Part shown: positions 1-7,169 of the stretch, piece after piece
Layout: each line of letters opens with the position of its first letter
How positions within the stretch are numbered: position 1 is the stretch's first letter
Source: Pseudoflavonifractor sp047637855
GTDB lineage: Bacteria > Bacillota > Clostridia > Oscillospirales > Oscillospiraceae
Direction of reading: 5' to 3'
Assembly (NCBI GenBank): GCA_047637855.1
Contig: JBLJBF010000054.1
Location: forward strand, 1-15,361
Length of the DNA stretch: 15,361 nt
Program-made: the position numbers and the translations under genes
The notes under the pieces: model-generated
The model's input: only the letters and a program-made list of their open reading frames with translations
Told to the model about the DNA's origin: nothing
Database searches by the model: none

Positions 1-3
1 GGG

Positions 4-438
4 TCAGGAAGGGGCTTTATCCAGGGCCTCCTCCAAGGTGTGCCAGGAGAGGACGGCGCACTTGACCCGCGCCGGGGTGTGGGAGATGCCCCGCAGGGCG
101 GCGGCGTCCTCCAGCTCGTCCAGGGCGGCCTCGTCGGTTACCTCGCCCTTGATCATGGCGAAGAAGAGACCGATAAGCCGCCTGGCCTCGGCCTCGCTCC
201 GGCCCTTGACAAGGTCGATCATCAGCGTGGCCGACGCCTGGGAGATGGCGCAGCCCTCCCCGGTAAACCCCGCGTCTTCAATTATGCCGTCTTTTACCCG
301 CAGCTCGAGGGTGATGTCGTCCCCGCAGCTGGGGTTGACGCCCTCCAGCGAGTGGGTGGCCCCCTCCACGCCGTGGCGGTTGTGGGGCGAGCGGCTGCTC
401 TCGGTAATGATCTGGCTGTATAGCTCGTTAAGCTCCAA
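4..438 (-). CDS. sufU: SufU Fe-S cluster assembly protein / sulfurtransferase
   Basis: The product is a 144-residue zinc protein that in Firmicutes accepts persulfide sulfur from SufS and passes it to the SufBCD scaffold. The zinc and sulfur ligands of the family are visible: C38 and D40 in a CGD motif, C63 in GEGCAIS, and C127 near the C-terminus. Length matches the family. The start is a TTG at 436-438: no ATG fits the frame, and a GGAGG at 449-453 lies 10 nt upstream. The first 11 nt overlap the end of sufS, which suggests translational coupling. It is the last visible gene of the suf operon; only 3 nt of window remain after its TGA, so a further operon member cannot be excluded. Confidence 0.93.
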   Translation of the reverse strand: MELNELYSQIITESSRSPHNRHGVEGATHSLEGVNPSCGDDITLELRVKDGIIEDAGFTGEGCAISQASATLMIDLVKGRSEAEARRLIGLFFAMIKGEVTDEAALDELEDAAALRGISHTPARVKCAVLSWHTLEEALDKAPS

Positions 439-1648
439 GGCCCATCTGCCTCCTCACAAGTTCTAAGCTCTGCAAAAAGCGGTCCACGTCCTCCTCCGTG
501 CTGTACAGGGCAAAGCTGGCCCGGCAGCAGGAGTGGATGCCCAGAAAGTCCATCAGCGGCTGGGCGCAGTGGTGCCCCGCCCGGATAGCCACGCCGTCGG
601 CGTCTAAAATAGTGGCCACGTCGTGGGGGTGGACCCCCTCCACATTGAAGGAGATGACGCCATGCCGCCCGACAGGGGAGGGGTCGCCGTACACGGTCAC
701 CCGGGGCAGGCGGGCCATGCCCTCCAGCGCCCGGGCCATCAGGGCCCCCTCGTGGGCCATGAGGTCGGCCCAGCCGACGGACCGGAGGTAGTTCACCGCG
801 GCGGCAAAGCCCACCTCGCCGCCCACGTTGCGGGTGCCCGCCTCAAACCTGCGGGGGACGTCGGCATAGGTGGCGCTCTGCTCATGGACGCTGGCGATCA
901 TGTCCCCGCCGCTGAGGAAGGGGGGCATCCGCTCCAGCAGCTCCCGTCTGCCGTAGAGGGCGCCTACCCCCATGGGGGCGTAGAGCTTGTGGCCCGAGCA
1001 GGCGGCAAAATCCACGCCCAGAGCCTTCACATCCACCGGCATGTGGGCTGCGCTCTGGGCGCAGTCCAGCACCACCACGGCCCCCACGGCGTGGGCGCGC
1101 GCCACGATTGCCTCCACAGGGGCCTCCAGCCCCAGCACGTTGGAGACCTGGGCCACGGCCACGAGCTTGGTGTGGTCCGTGATCTTTTGCTCCAGCTCCT
1201 CCCCGGTCAGCCGCCCGTCGGGGGCGGGGTAGAGGTAGACCAGCTTTGCGCCGGTGGCCTTGGCGACCCGCTGCCAGGGCACCAGGTTGCTGTGGTGCTC
1301 GGCCACCGAGAGGGCGATCTCGTCGCCCGGTTTCAAAAACTCCAGCCCGTAGCTGTAGGCGACCAGGTTCAGGGCCTCGGTGGTGTTCTGGGTAAAAATC
1401 AGCTCCCCGGGCTCCGCGCCAAGAAAAGCGGCCACGGTCTGCCGGGCCTCCTCATGGGCCGAGGTGGCCCGGGCGGCCAGCTCATATACCCCGCGGTTGG
1501 GGTTTGCGTTGTCGAGACGGTAGTAGAGCTCCACCGCCTCCAGCACCTGCACGGGGTGCTGGGTGGTGGCGGCGCTGTCGAGATAGACCAGCCGCTTTCC
1601 GTTTTCGGGGACGGACAGGGCCGGAAAGTCTGCGGTTCGGTCAAGCAT
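428..1648 (-). CDS. sufS: SufS cysteine desulfurase
   Basis: A 406-residue PLP-dependent group II cysteine desulfurase that removes sulfur from L-cysteine, giving alanine and an enzyme persulfide for SufU. The PLP lysine is K221 in CSGHKLYAPMG, the cofactor-stacking histidine lies in AEHHSN (about 118-119), and the catalytic cysteine is C361 in RAGHHCAQP. The N-terminal YLDSAATTQ motif and full length are typical. The ATG at 1648 overlaps the sufD stop by 8 nt, and the 3' end overlaps sufU by 11 nt, so it is co-translated with both. The housekeeping role follows from the operon; a SufS/CsdA family call from sequence is secure. Confidence 0.96.
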   Translation of the reverse strand: MLDRTADFPALSVPENGKRLVYLDSAATTQHPVQVLEAVELYYRLDNANPNRGVYELAARATSAHEEARQTVAAFLGAEPGELIFTQNTTEALNLVAYSYGLEFLKPGDEIALSVAEHHSNLVPWQRVAKATGAKLVYLYPAPDGRLTGEELEQKITDHTKLVAVAQVSNVLGLEAPVEAIVARAHAVGAVVVLDCAQSAAHMPVDVKALGVDFAACSGHKLYAPMGVGALYGRRELLERMPPFLSGGDMIASVHEQSATYADVPRRFEAGTRNVGGEVGFAAAVNYLRSVGWADLMAHEGALMARALEGMARLPRVTVYGDPSPVGRHGVISFNVEGVHPHDVATILDADGVAIRAGHHCAQPLMDFLGIHSCCRASFALYSTEEDVDRFLQSLELVRRQMGLGA

Positions 1649-2723
1649 GGGCGTCCAGCCTCCTTCCCAGATAGGCCGTGATCTCCTCCCGGAGCGCCTC
1701 GTCGGGGATCTTCTCCAGCGCGGGGGAGAACCGGGCCTCTACCATCAGACGCCTGGCCTGGGCCGGGGAGAGACCCCGGGAGCCCAGATAGTAGAGCTTG
1801 CCCTCATCCAGCCGCCCGATGGTGGCGGCGTGCTGCCCCTCCACCCGCTCCTCTCCGCAGAGGATGAGGGGGACGGTGCGGTTGCGCGCCGTTGGGCTGA
1901 AGAGCAGCACGTCCTCGCTCTCGTGGCCCGCGGCGGATACCGCGCCCCGGCGGAAGTCGATGGTGCCGCGCAGGATCTTGTCGCTCCGATCGGCCAGAAC
2001 GCCTGCGGCGCGGAGCGTGCTGACGGTCTCCCGCCCCAGGTGCTCGGCCACGTCGTTAAAGTCCAGCACCCGGTCCCCGTCCCCGAAGTAGACGGTGTCC
2101 AGGTGGTACGCGCTGTGCTCTCCGGATAGAAGCGCCCGGGAGCCGCAGGCGGTCATTCCTCCGCCCAGCTCCACGCGCACCAGCTCCACCGTGGCTCCCG
2201 CCCCGGCCTTGACGCCCACGGCGCTCCAGCGGCGGTTCCCGTCGCCCAGGAGCTGTACCTGGACCAGGCGGACATGGGCCCCCGCCTCGGCGCAGATCTG
2301 AGTGAGGACGGCGCAGAGCCCGTCTGCCCCCTCCTCCGCCCGGCAGACCTCAACCACGGTCAGGTCGCTGTCCGCACGGGCGAGGATCGCCTGGTGCGCC
2401 ACGGCGGCGGGGTGCGCGCTGTCCAAGGTATGGGTGATAAAGACCGGCGCACCGGCCTTTCCCTCGGCGGTCAGGAAGCAGGCGGCGTTGGCCTGCTCTG
2501 CCACAAAGGCGTCCATGGCCGCCCCCATGCCGCTCTCGATGGCGGCGCAGGACTGGGGCAGACGCTCCAGCGCGTTCACCCCGGCGGGCAGGGGGGAGAG
2601 GGCGGTGCTGCCCGCGCCCCAGCCCTCAGCCGGGGGCGTGGGCAGGGCGGCGGCGTCCCCCGCCCAGTTTACTCCCGTCCAGCGCCATGTGGACACGGGC
2701 AGGAGATTCAGCTTTTCCTTCAT
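1641..2723 (-). CDS. sufD: SufD, Fe-S cluster assembly scaffold subunit
   Basis: A 360-residue SufB/SufD-family beta-helix protein that forms the SufBC2D scaffold complex. The C-terminal half carries the family core: LDFNDVAEHLG, then VEGQHAATIGRLDEG with H298 at the position of the functional SufD histidine, then YYLGSRGLSPAQARRLM. The N-terminal third is Ala/Gly/Pro-rich and poorly conserved, as expected for SufD. The ATG at 2721-2723 follows an AGGAGGGAG ribosome site about 8 nt upstream and lies 18 nt after the sufB stop. SufD rather than a second SufB is inferred from the shorter length, the missing SufB cysteine and the gene order C-B-D-S-U. Confidence 0.92.
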   Translation of the reverse strand: MKEKLNLLPVSTWRWTGVNWAGDAAALPTPPAEGWGAGSTALSPLPAGVNALERLPQSCAAIESGMGAAMDAFVAEQANAACFLTAEGKAGAPVFITHTLDSAHPAAVAHQAILARADSDLTVVEVCRAEEGADGLCAVLTQICAEAGAHVRLVQVQLLGDGNRRWSAVGVKAGAGATVELVRVELGGGMTACGSRALLSGEHSAYHLDTVYFGDGDRVLDFNDVAEHLGRETVSTLRAAGVLADRSDKILRGTIDFRRGAVSAAGHESEDVLLFSPTARNRTVPLILCGEERVEGQHAATIGRLDEGKLYYLGSRGLSPAQARRLMVEARFSPALEKIPDEALREEITAYLGRRLDAHA

Positions 2724-2741
2724 ATCGTTCTCCCTCCTCCC

Positions 2742-4157
2742 TCAGCCAATGCTGCCCTTCATCTCAAGATGGATGAGGTTGTTCATCTCCACGGCGTACT
2801 CCAGCGGCAGCTCCTTGGCGATGGGCTCGGCAAACCCGCCCACGATGAGGGCCCTGGCGTCGTCCTCGGAGAGGCCGCGGCTCATGAGGTAAAAGATGGC
2901 CCCCTCGCTGATGCGGCCGATCTTGGCCTCGTGGCCCACGTCCACCCGGTCGCACCGGATATCCATCACCGGGATGGTGTCCGACCGGGAGCGGTCGTCC
3001 AGCATCAGCGACTCGCAGGCCACCGCGCACTTGCTGCCCACGGCCTCGGGGGCCACCGTGACCGCGCTGCGGAAGGTGGAGCAGCCCCCGTCCCGGGAGA
3101 TGGACTTGGTGGAGATGTGGGCGCTGGTGCGGGGCGCGGCGTGGAGTACCTTGGCCCCGGTGTCCAGGGTCTGGCCGCTTCCGGCAAAGGTGATGCCGGT
3201 AAACTCCATCCTGGCCCCCTCGCCTTGAAGGATGCTCATGGGGTAGAGGTAGGATGTGTGAGAGCCGAAGGAGCCGGACACCCACTCGATGGTGCCGCCC
3301 TTCTCCACCCGCGCCCGCTTGGTGTTGAGGTTATACATATTTTTGGACCAGTTCTCAATGGTGGAGTAGCGCACCCGGGCGTCCTCCCCCACGTAGATCT
3401 CCACGCAGCCCGCGTGGAGGTTTGCCACGTTGTACCTGGGGGCCGAGCAGCCCTCGATGAAGTGGAGGTAGGCCCCCTTATCCACGATGATAAGGGTGTG
3501 CTCAAACTGGCCCGCCCCCGGCGCGTTGAGCCGGAAGTAGGACTGGAGCGGAATCTCCACCGACACGCCGGGCGGCACATACACGAAGGAGCCGCCCGAC
3601 CACACCGCCCCGTGGAGGGCGGCAAACTTGTGGTCGCTGGGGGGCACCAGCTTCATAAAGTGCTTTCGCACCAGCTCGGCGTGCTCCCCCGTCAGGGCGC
3701 TCTCCAGATCGGTATAGACCACGCCCTGGGCGGCCACCTCGGCCCGGACATTGTGGTACACCACCTCCGAGTCGTACTGGGCACCCACCCCGGCCAGAGA
3801 GGCCCGCTCGGCCTGGGGAATGCCCAGGCGCTCAAAGGTGTTCTTGATGTCCTCCGGCACCTCGGACCACTTGCCCCGCATAGGGGTGTCGGGCCGGACG
3901 TAGGTGACGATGTGGTCGATATCCAGCCCGTCCAGCGGGGGCCCCCAGCTGGGCAGGGGGGTGCGCCGGTAGGTCTCCAGGGCCTTCAGGCGGAAGATGC
4001 GCATCCACTCGGGGTCGCGCTTCTCCTCCGAAATGCGGCTGACGATCTCGGTCGTCAGGCCGGAGTCCACCTCGAAGGAGGGGCTCACCGCGTCCCTTAC
4101 GTCGTAGACGCTGCGGTCGGCCTCCTCAACCCGGGTTTTCTCCTCAAAGGCTCCCAT
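2742..4157 (-). CDS. sufB: SufB, Fe-S cluster assembly scaffold subunit
   Basis: A 471-residue SufB, the subunit on which nascent Fe-S clusters are built with SufC and SufD. Visible family landmarks are the N-terminal ISEEKRDPEWM segment (about 42-52), PMRGKWSEVPEDIKNTFERLGIP (about 92-114), the central beta-helix with FEHTLIIVDKGAYLHFIEGCSAP, and the C-terminal core with C381 in CESLM and the H409-E410 pair in VGHEAKIGRISEGAIFYLMSRG. The ATG at 4157 is chosen over an upstream in-frame ATG at 4259 because family similarity begins here and a GGAGG at 4167-4171 sits 9 nt away. It overlaps sufC by 14 nt. Confidence 0.96.
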   Translation of the reverse strand: MGAFEEKTRVEEADRSVYDVRDAVSPSFEVDSGLTTEIVSRISEEKRDPEWMRIFRLKALETYRRTPLPSWGPPLDGLDIDHIVTYVRPDTPMRGKWSEVPEDIKNTFERLGIPQAERASLAGVGAQYDSEVVYHNVRAEVAAQGVVYTDLESALTGEHAELVRKHFMKLVPPSDHKFAALHGAVWSGGSFVYVPPGVSVEIPLQSYFRLNAPGAGQFEHTLIIVDKGAYLHFIEGCSAPRYNVANLHAGCVEIYVGEDARVRYSTIENWSKNMYNLNTKRARVEKGGTIEWVSGSFGSHTSYLYPMSILQGEGARMEFTGITFAGSGQTLDTGAKVLHAAPRTSAHISTKSISRDGGCSTFRSAVTVAPEAVGSKCAVACESLMLDDRSRSDTIPVMDIRCDRVDVGHEAKIGRISEGAIFYLMSRGLSEDDARALIVGGFAEPIAKELPLEYAVEMNNLIHLEMKGSIG

Positions 4158-4908
4158 GGCGCCCCGCCTCCGTTTCCAGCGCGCCGAAGCCGCCCTCGAT
4201 GATCTCCCGCACCAGCGCGCCGTCCCCCGTGCGGGCAATGCGCCCGCCCTCCAGCACATGGACGAAGTCCACCGGAAGCCCCTCCAGGATCTTCGCGTTG
4301 TGGGTAATGATGAGCAGGGCGTTGGAGCTGTTGTGGTAGGCGCGTATCCCCTGGGAGACGGTCCGCACCGCGTCCACGTCCAGGCCCGAGTCGGTCTCGT
4401 CCAGCATGGCCAGCTTGGGCCGCAGCATCATGAGCTGTAAAATCTCGGCCTTCTTCTTCTCTCCCCCCGAAAAGCCCACGTTTAAGTGCCGCTCGGCGTA
4501 GGAGCCGTCCATGTCCAGGGCCTTCATCTGCTCCCGCAGCTCCTGCCGGAAGGACAGAACCTTGGCGTGCTTTCCGCTTACCGCGCTTTGGGCGGTGCGG
4601 AGAAAATTCTCCAGTGTGACGCCCGGGATCTCCTCGGGCGACTGGAAGGAGAGGAAGAGGCCCAGCCGAGCCCGGACGTCGGCCTTCTCCTGTGTAATAT
4701 CCTTCCCCTCCAGCAAAATGCTGCCGCGGCGGATCTCATACCGGGGGTCCCCCATGACGGCCGAGGCCAGCGTGCTCTTGCCCGCCCCGTTTGGCCCCAT
4801 CAGCACATGGAGCTCGCCCCTGCGGATGGTCAGGTCCACCCCGTCCAGAATAACCTTGTCCTCCACCGCGATCTGCAGGTCTCTTATTTCAAGCAGCGGA
4901 CTGCTCAT
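4144..4908 (-). CDS. sufC: SufC, Fe-S assembly ATPase
   Basis: A 254-residue soluble ABC-type ATPase that drives conformational change in the SufBC2D scaffold. Motifs in order are Walker A GPNGAGKST (38-46), Q-loop Q89 in SFQSPEEIPG, the signature FSGGEKKK (146-153), Walker B LAMLDETDSGLD (168-179 region) and H-loop H203. SFQSPEEIPG and DETDSGLDVDA are diagnostic of SufC among ABC proteins. The start at 4906-4908 is supported by AAGGAGG at 4918-4924, 9 nt upstream; the open frame extends further upstream but without family similarity. It is the first gene of the operon. Confidence 0.96.
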   Translation of the reverse strand: MSSPLLEIRDLQIAVEDKVILDGVDLTIRRGELHVLMGPNGAGKSTLASAVMGDPRYEIRRGSILLEGKDITQEKADVRARLGLFLSFQSPEEIPGVTLENFLRTAQSAVSGKHAKVLSFRQELREQMKALDMDGSYAERHLNVGFSGGEKKKAEILQLMMLRPKLAMLDETDSGLDVDAVRTVSQGIRAYHNSSNALLIITHNAKILEGLPVDFVHVLEGGRIARTGDGALVREIIEGGFGALETEAGRHGSL

Positions 4909-4946
4909 AAAAAAACGCCTCCTTGTAACCTGTTTTACGGAATAAT

Positions 4947-4974
4947 AGTATACTTGTTTACTAGGAAATGCAAC
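4947..4974 (-). promoter_or_regulatory. suf operon promoter with operator-like dyad
   Basis: On the minus strand the -10 is TATACT (plus 4947-4952). The -35 is GTTGCA or TTGCAT (plus 4968-4974), with a short 15-16 nt spacer. An inverted repeat TAGTA-N8-TACTA (4946-4963) covers the -10. A dyad at this place suits a repressor; an Rrf2/IscR-type regulator would be typical for suf genes, but none is encoded in the window. Confidence 0.5.
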
Positions 4975-5058
4975 TCTTTTTTCTGTAAAAAAGGCCGTTG
5001 CCGGGTATCCGGCCCGGAAAATGGGGGGTGGGAGTGACCCGGGGCGATAAATTTCCCC

Positions 5059-5087
5059 TTGACAGACGGGGGCGGCTCTGTTATATT
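5059..5087 (+). promoter_or_regulatory. Consensus promoter for the metY leader transcript
   Basis: TTGACA at 5059-5064, a 17-nt spacer and TATATT at 5082-5087 form a near-perfect sigma-A promoter. Transcription should start near 5094. The start region carries a 7-mer ATATAGG repeated at 5098-5104 and 5107-5113 and an AACC-N5-GGTT dyad (5094-5106), so a protein operator over the start site is possible. Confidence 0.8.
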
Positions 5088-5135
5088 CATATAAACCATA
5101 TAGGTTATATAGGAAAATAAAAAGGAGGGACCGTC

Positions 5136-5255
5136 GTGAGCACAGTATTTGGCAGGCTGCTGCGGAGCAATTTTCGGTGTGGACGAATGCTGATCTCCCG
5201 GGCATCGGATATGGCCGGGCGGTTCACCGCGCCCTTTTTATGCGCGCGGCGGTAG
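5136..5255 (+). CDS. Short leader ORF (39 codons) upstream of metY
   Basis: A GTG-started ORF with an excellent ribosome site, AAAGGAGG at 5121-5128, 7 nt upstream, lies about 42 nt downstream of a consensus promoter. The peptide begins STVFGRLLRSNFRCGRM and ends LCARR. It has 39 residues, about eight arginines, two cysteines (codons 15 and 36) and two internal methionines (18 and 26). I do not recognise a peptide family and it has no clear membrane segment. Its last third overlaps a small terminator-like hairpin, its stop codon lies in the loop of a second hairpin, and a strong terminator follows before metY. The position, initiation signals and RNA folds fit a regulatory leader peptide; a free-standing functional small protein is the alternative. 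Confidence 0.6.
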   Translation: MSTVFGRLLRSNFRCGRMLISRASDMAGRFTAPFLCARR

Positions 5256-5317
5256 TGCCGTCGCCGCGCCGCCTGATCCGCTGTCCGGGAGCCGTCATTG
5301 TCGGCCCCGGTTTTTTT
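5195..5317 (+). promoter_or_regulatory. Putative attenuator before metY: antiterminator and two terminator hairpins
   Basis: Three hairpins are visible. Hairpin 1 pairs 5217-5221 with 5230-5234 and is followed by five Ts. Hairpin 2 pairs 5244-5251 with 5262-5269 and holds the leader stop codon in its loop. Hairpin 3 pairs 5285-5294 with 5302-5310 (nine pairs, one bulged A, 7-nt loop), followed by seven Ts at 5311-5317, and is a strong intrinsic terminator. The segment CTCCCGGGCA at 5195-5204, inside the leader ORF, can pair with TGTCCGGGAG at 5282-5291 (ten pairs, one G-U), which would destroy hairpin 3. Regulation by ribosome position is inferred from this. Confidence 0.6.
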
Positions 5318-5362
5318 ATACCCAAAATCAAATTTTGAGAAATAAGAAAGAAGGCATTTATC

Positions 5363-6652
5363 ATGAGCGACCGCAATTACAGATTTGAGACCCTGCAGCT
5401 CCATGTGGGACAGGAGCAGCCCGACAGCGCCACCGACGCCCGCGCCGTGCCCATCTACCAGACCGCCTCCTATGTCTTTCACGATGCCGCCCACGCCGCC
5501 GCCCGCTTCAATCTCTCCGACGCGGGGAATATCTATGGCCGCCTCACCAACTCCACCCAGGACGTGCTGGAGAAGCGGGTGGCAGCCCTGGAGGGGGGTG
5601 TGGCCGCTTTGGCCGTGGCCTCCGGCGCCGCCGCCATCACCTACACCGTTCAGGCCCTGGCCCAGGCGGGGGACCACATCGTCTCCCAGAAGACCATCTA
5701 CGGCGGCAGCTATAACCTGCTGGCCCATACGCTGCCCCAGTACGGCATCTCTGCCGCCTTTGTGGACGCCCACGACCTCTCCGCCGTGGAGGGGGCCATC
5801 CGGGAGAACACCAAGGCCATCTTCCTGGAGACTTTGGGCAACCCCAACAGCGATATCCCCGACATCGGCGCAATCGCCGCCATCGCCCACAGGCACGGCA
5901 TACCTTTGGTCATCGACAACACCTTCGGCACGCCCTACCTGATCCGCCCCATCGAGCACGGGGCTGACATCGTGGTCCACTCGGCCACCAAGTTCCTGGG
6001 CGGGCACGGCACCACTCTGGGCGGCGTCATCGTGGACTCCGGCAGGTTCGACTGGGCGGCCAGCGGCAGATACGCCCCAATCAGCGCGCCCAATCCCAGC
6101 TACCACGGTGTCTCCTTCACCCAGGCAGCCGGGAGCGCCGCCTTCGCCACCTACATCCGGGCCATCCTCCTGCGGGACACCGGGGCGGCCATCGCCCCCT
6201 TCAACGCCTTCCTCCTGCTCCAGGGGGTGGAGACCCTGTCCCTGCGGCTGGAGCGCCACGTGGAGAACACCAAAAAAGTGGTGGCGTACCTGGCGAACCA
6301 CCCCCAGGTCTCCCGGGTGAACCACCCCTCTCTGCCCGGCCACCCCGACCACGCCCTGTACGAGCGGTATTTCCCCAACGGGGGGGCGAGCATCTTCACC
6401 TTTGAGATCAAGGGCGGCCAGGCCGAGGCCCATAAGTTCATCGACAGCCTGGAGATCTTCTCGCTCCTGGCCAACGTGGCCGACGTGAAGAGCCTGGTCA
6501 TCCACCCGGCGACCACCACCCACTCCCAGCTCAGCGCCGGGGAGCTGGCCGGGCAGGGGATCACCCCCAGCACCATCCGCCTCTCCATCGGCACCGAGCA
6601 CATCGACGACATTCTGGCGGACCTGGACCGGGCCTTCGCCGCCGTGGGCTGA
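5363..6652 (+). CDS. metY: O-acetylhomoserine sulfhydrylase (MetY family)
   Basis: A 429-residue PLP enzyme of the Cys/Met metabolism gamma family. The expected reaction is O-acetylhomoserine plus sulfide giving homocysteine and acetate, in the cytoplasm. Family marks are the N-terminal FETLQLHVGQ and PIYQTASYVF, YGRLTNSTQ (58-66), the tyrosine and glycines of IYGGSYNL, DNTFGTPYLIRP (185-196), and the PLP lysine K210 in HSATKFLGGHGTTLGG. The ~430-residue length and long insert after the PLP lysine (FDWAASGRY) fit MetY rather than cystathionine synthase or lyase. The ATG follows an AAGG at 5351-5354. It lies behind a leader ORF and terminator (5136-5317), divergent from suf. No SAM riboswitch core is seen upstream. 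The codon strand is notably C-rich. Confidence 0.94.
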   Translation: MSDRNYRFETLQLHVGQEQPDSATDARAVPIYQTASYVFHDAAHAAARFNLSDAGNIYGRLTNSTQDVLEKRVAALEGGVAALAVASGAAAITYTVQALAQAGDHIVSQKTIYGGSYNLLAHTLPQYGISAAFVDAHDLSAVEGAIRENTKAIFLETLGNPNSDIPDIGAIAAIAHRHGIPLVIDNTFGTPYLIRPIEHGADIVVHSATKFLGGHGTTLGGVIVDSGRFDWAASGRYAPISAPNPSYHGVSFTQAAGSAAFATYIRAILLRDTGAAIAPFNAFLLLQGVETLSLRLERHVENTKKVVAYLANHPQVSRVNHPSLPGHPDHALYERYFPNGGASIFTFEIKGGQAEAHKFIDSLEIFSLLANVADVKSLVIHPATTTHSQLSAGELAGQGITPSTIRLSIGTEHIDDILADLDRAFAAVG

Positions 6653-6777
6653 GCCGGGCGGCATCAAACAGAAAGGGACCGCCGCCGCGGACAGGAGCAG
6701 CGGCCCCGCCGAAAAGGGGGACACGGCCTCCCGGCGGCGGGGACGCATAACACGGATTTTACATTCCTTATTCATTG
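6653..6777. other. GC-rich gene-free stretch after metY
   Basis: No gene is supported. CCGCCGCCG at 6679-6687 is perfectly complementary to CGGCGGCGG at 6732-6740 and encloses further C-run/G-run pairing. No T-tract follows, so it is not a classical intrinsic terminator, but it could stabilise the metY mRNA 3' end. Confidence 0.35.
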
Positions 6778-6922
6778 CGATATTCAATATCGTTTATTTG
6801 TAAATAAATTGTAAAGTCTGTGTTCAAAGGGTTTTCCACATTGTCCACAGGCTTTTCCACAGAGGTTATGTAAACGGAGGAGAACCGGATATGCAAAAAA
6901 GGTTGACATAAGATTATGTCAA
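6778..6922. other. Origin-like cluster: AT-rich palindromes and DnaA-box-like repeats
   Basis: In order: a palindrome CGATATT-C-AATATCG (6778-6792); an adjacent palindrome TTTATTT-GT-AAATAAA (6793-6808); then three same-orientation 9-mers close to the DnaA box TTATCCACA. These are TTTTCCACA at 6832-6840, TTGTCCACA at 6841-6849 and TTTTCCACA at 6853-6861. Last is a perfect inverted repeat TTGACATAA-GA-TTATGTCAA (6903-6922). The order AT-rich element then phased DnaA boxes resembles oriC or a DnaA-titration locus. No dnaA, dnaN or rpmH lies in the window, so the role is inferred. Confidence 0.5.
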
Positions 6923-6994
6923 GAAAAAAAGCGCGGGCAAAACGACAAAAATGGAGGCCCTTCGCCGCCGTGCCGCAAAACAGGCAAATAGAGG

Positions 6995-7032
6995 GCCGAC
7001 CCGCCGGGAAAAAACGGCGGGCCGGCTTTTTT
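6995..7032 (+). terminator. Strong intrinsic terminator
   Basis: A 12-bp stem with one mismatch (6995-7006 with 7015-7026), an A-rich 8-nt loop and six Ts at 7027-7032. It reads in the plus direction, about 340 nt after metY and 270 nt before mnmE. It could end long metY transcripts or a short RNA from the origin-like region. Confidence 0.8.
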
Positions 7033-7169
7033 ATCTGAGCCGAGTCACGGGCAGAACGGTCCGCCCGGCGAGAAAAGCCCGGAATTCCTCCGGGTCTCCC
7101 GCCTCAAACTCCGCCTTAGGGAGGATATGCCCCAGGCCCTTCCCCACGAAATAAGATGTTTTTTCAAGT

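Noticed and set aside
2274..4202. 642-codon plus-strand ORF across sufB and sufD
   Set aside because: Antisense shadow of sufD/sufB, rich in His, Gly and Pro with no family motif.
5094..5362. SAM riboswitch or T-box upstream of metY
   Set aside because: I found no S-box core (GRNGAGGGA...GGCCC pattern) and no T-box AGGGUGGNACCGCG sequence; only the hairpins described.
5105..6787. Long minus-strand ORF opposite metY
   Set aside because: It is low-complexity Gly/Val/Asp-rich sequence antisense to a well-supported PLP enzyme, a GC-rich codon shadow.
6916..7038. 40-codon basic ORF starting in the 20-bp palindrome
   Set aside because: No ribosome site at proper spacing and its last codons are the terminator stem and T-run.
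6951..7154. 67-codon plus-strand ORF between metY and mnmE
   Set aside because: No ribosome site, no recognisable family, and it runs through a strong intrinsic terminator at 6995-7032.
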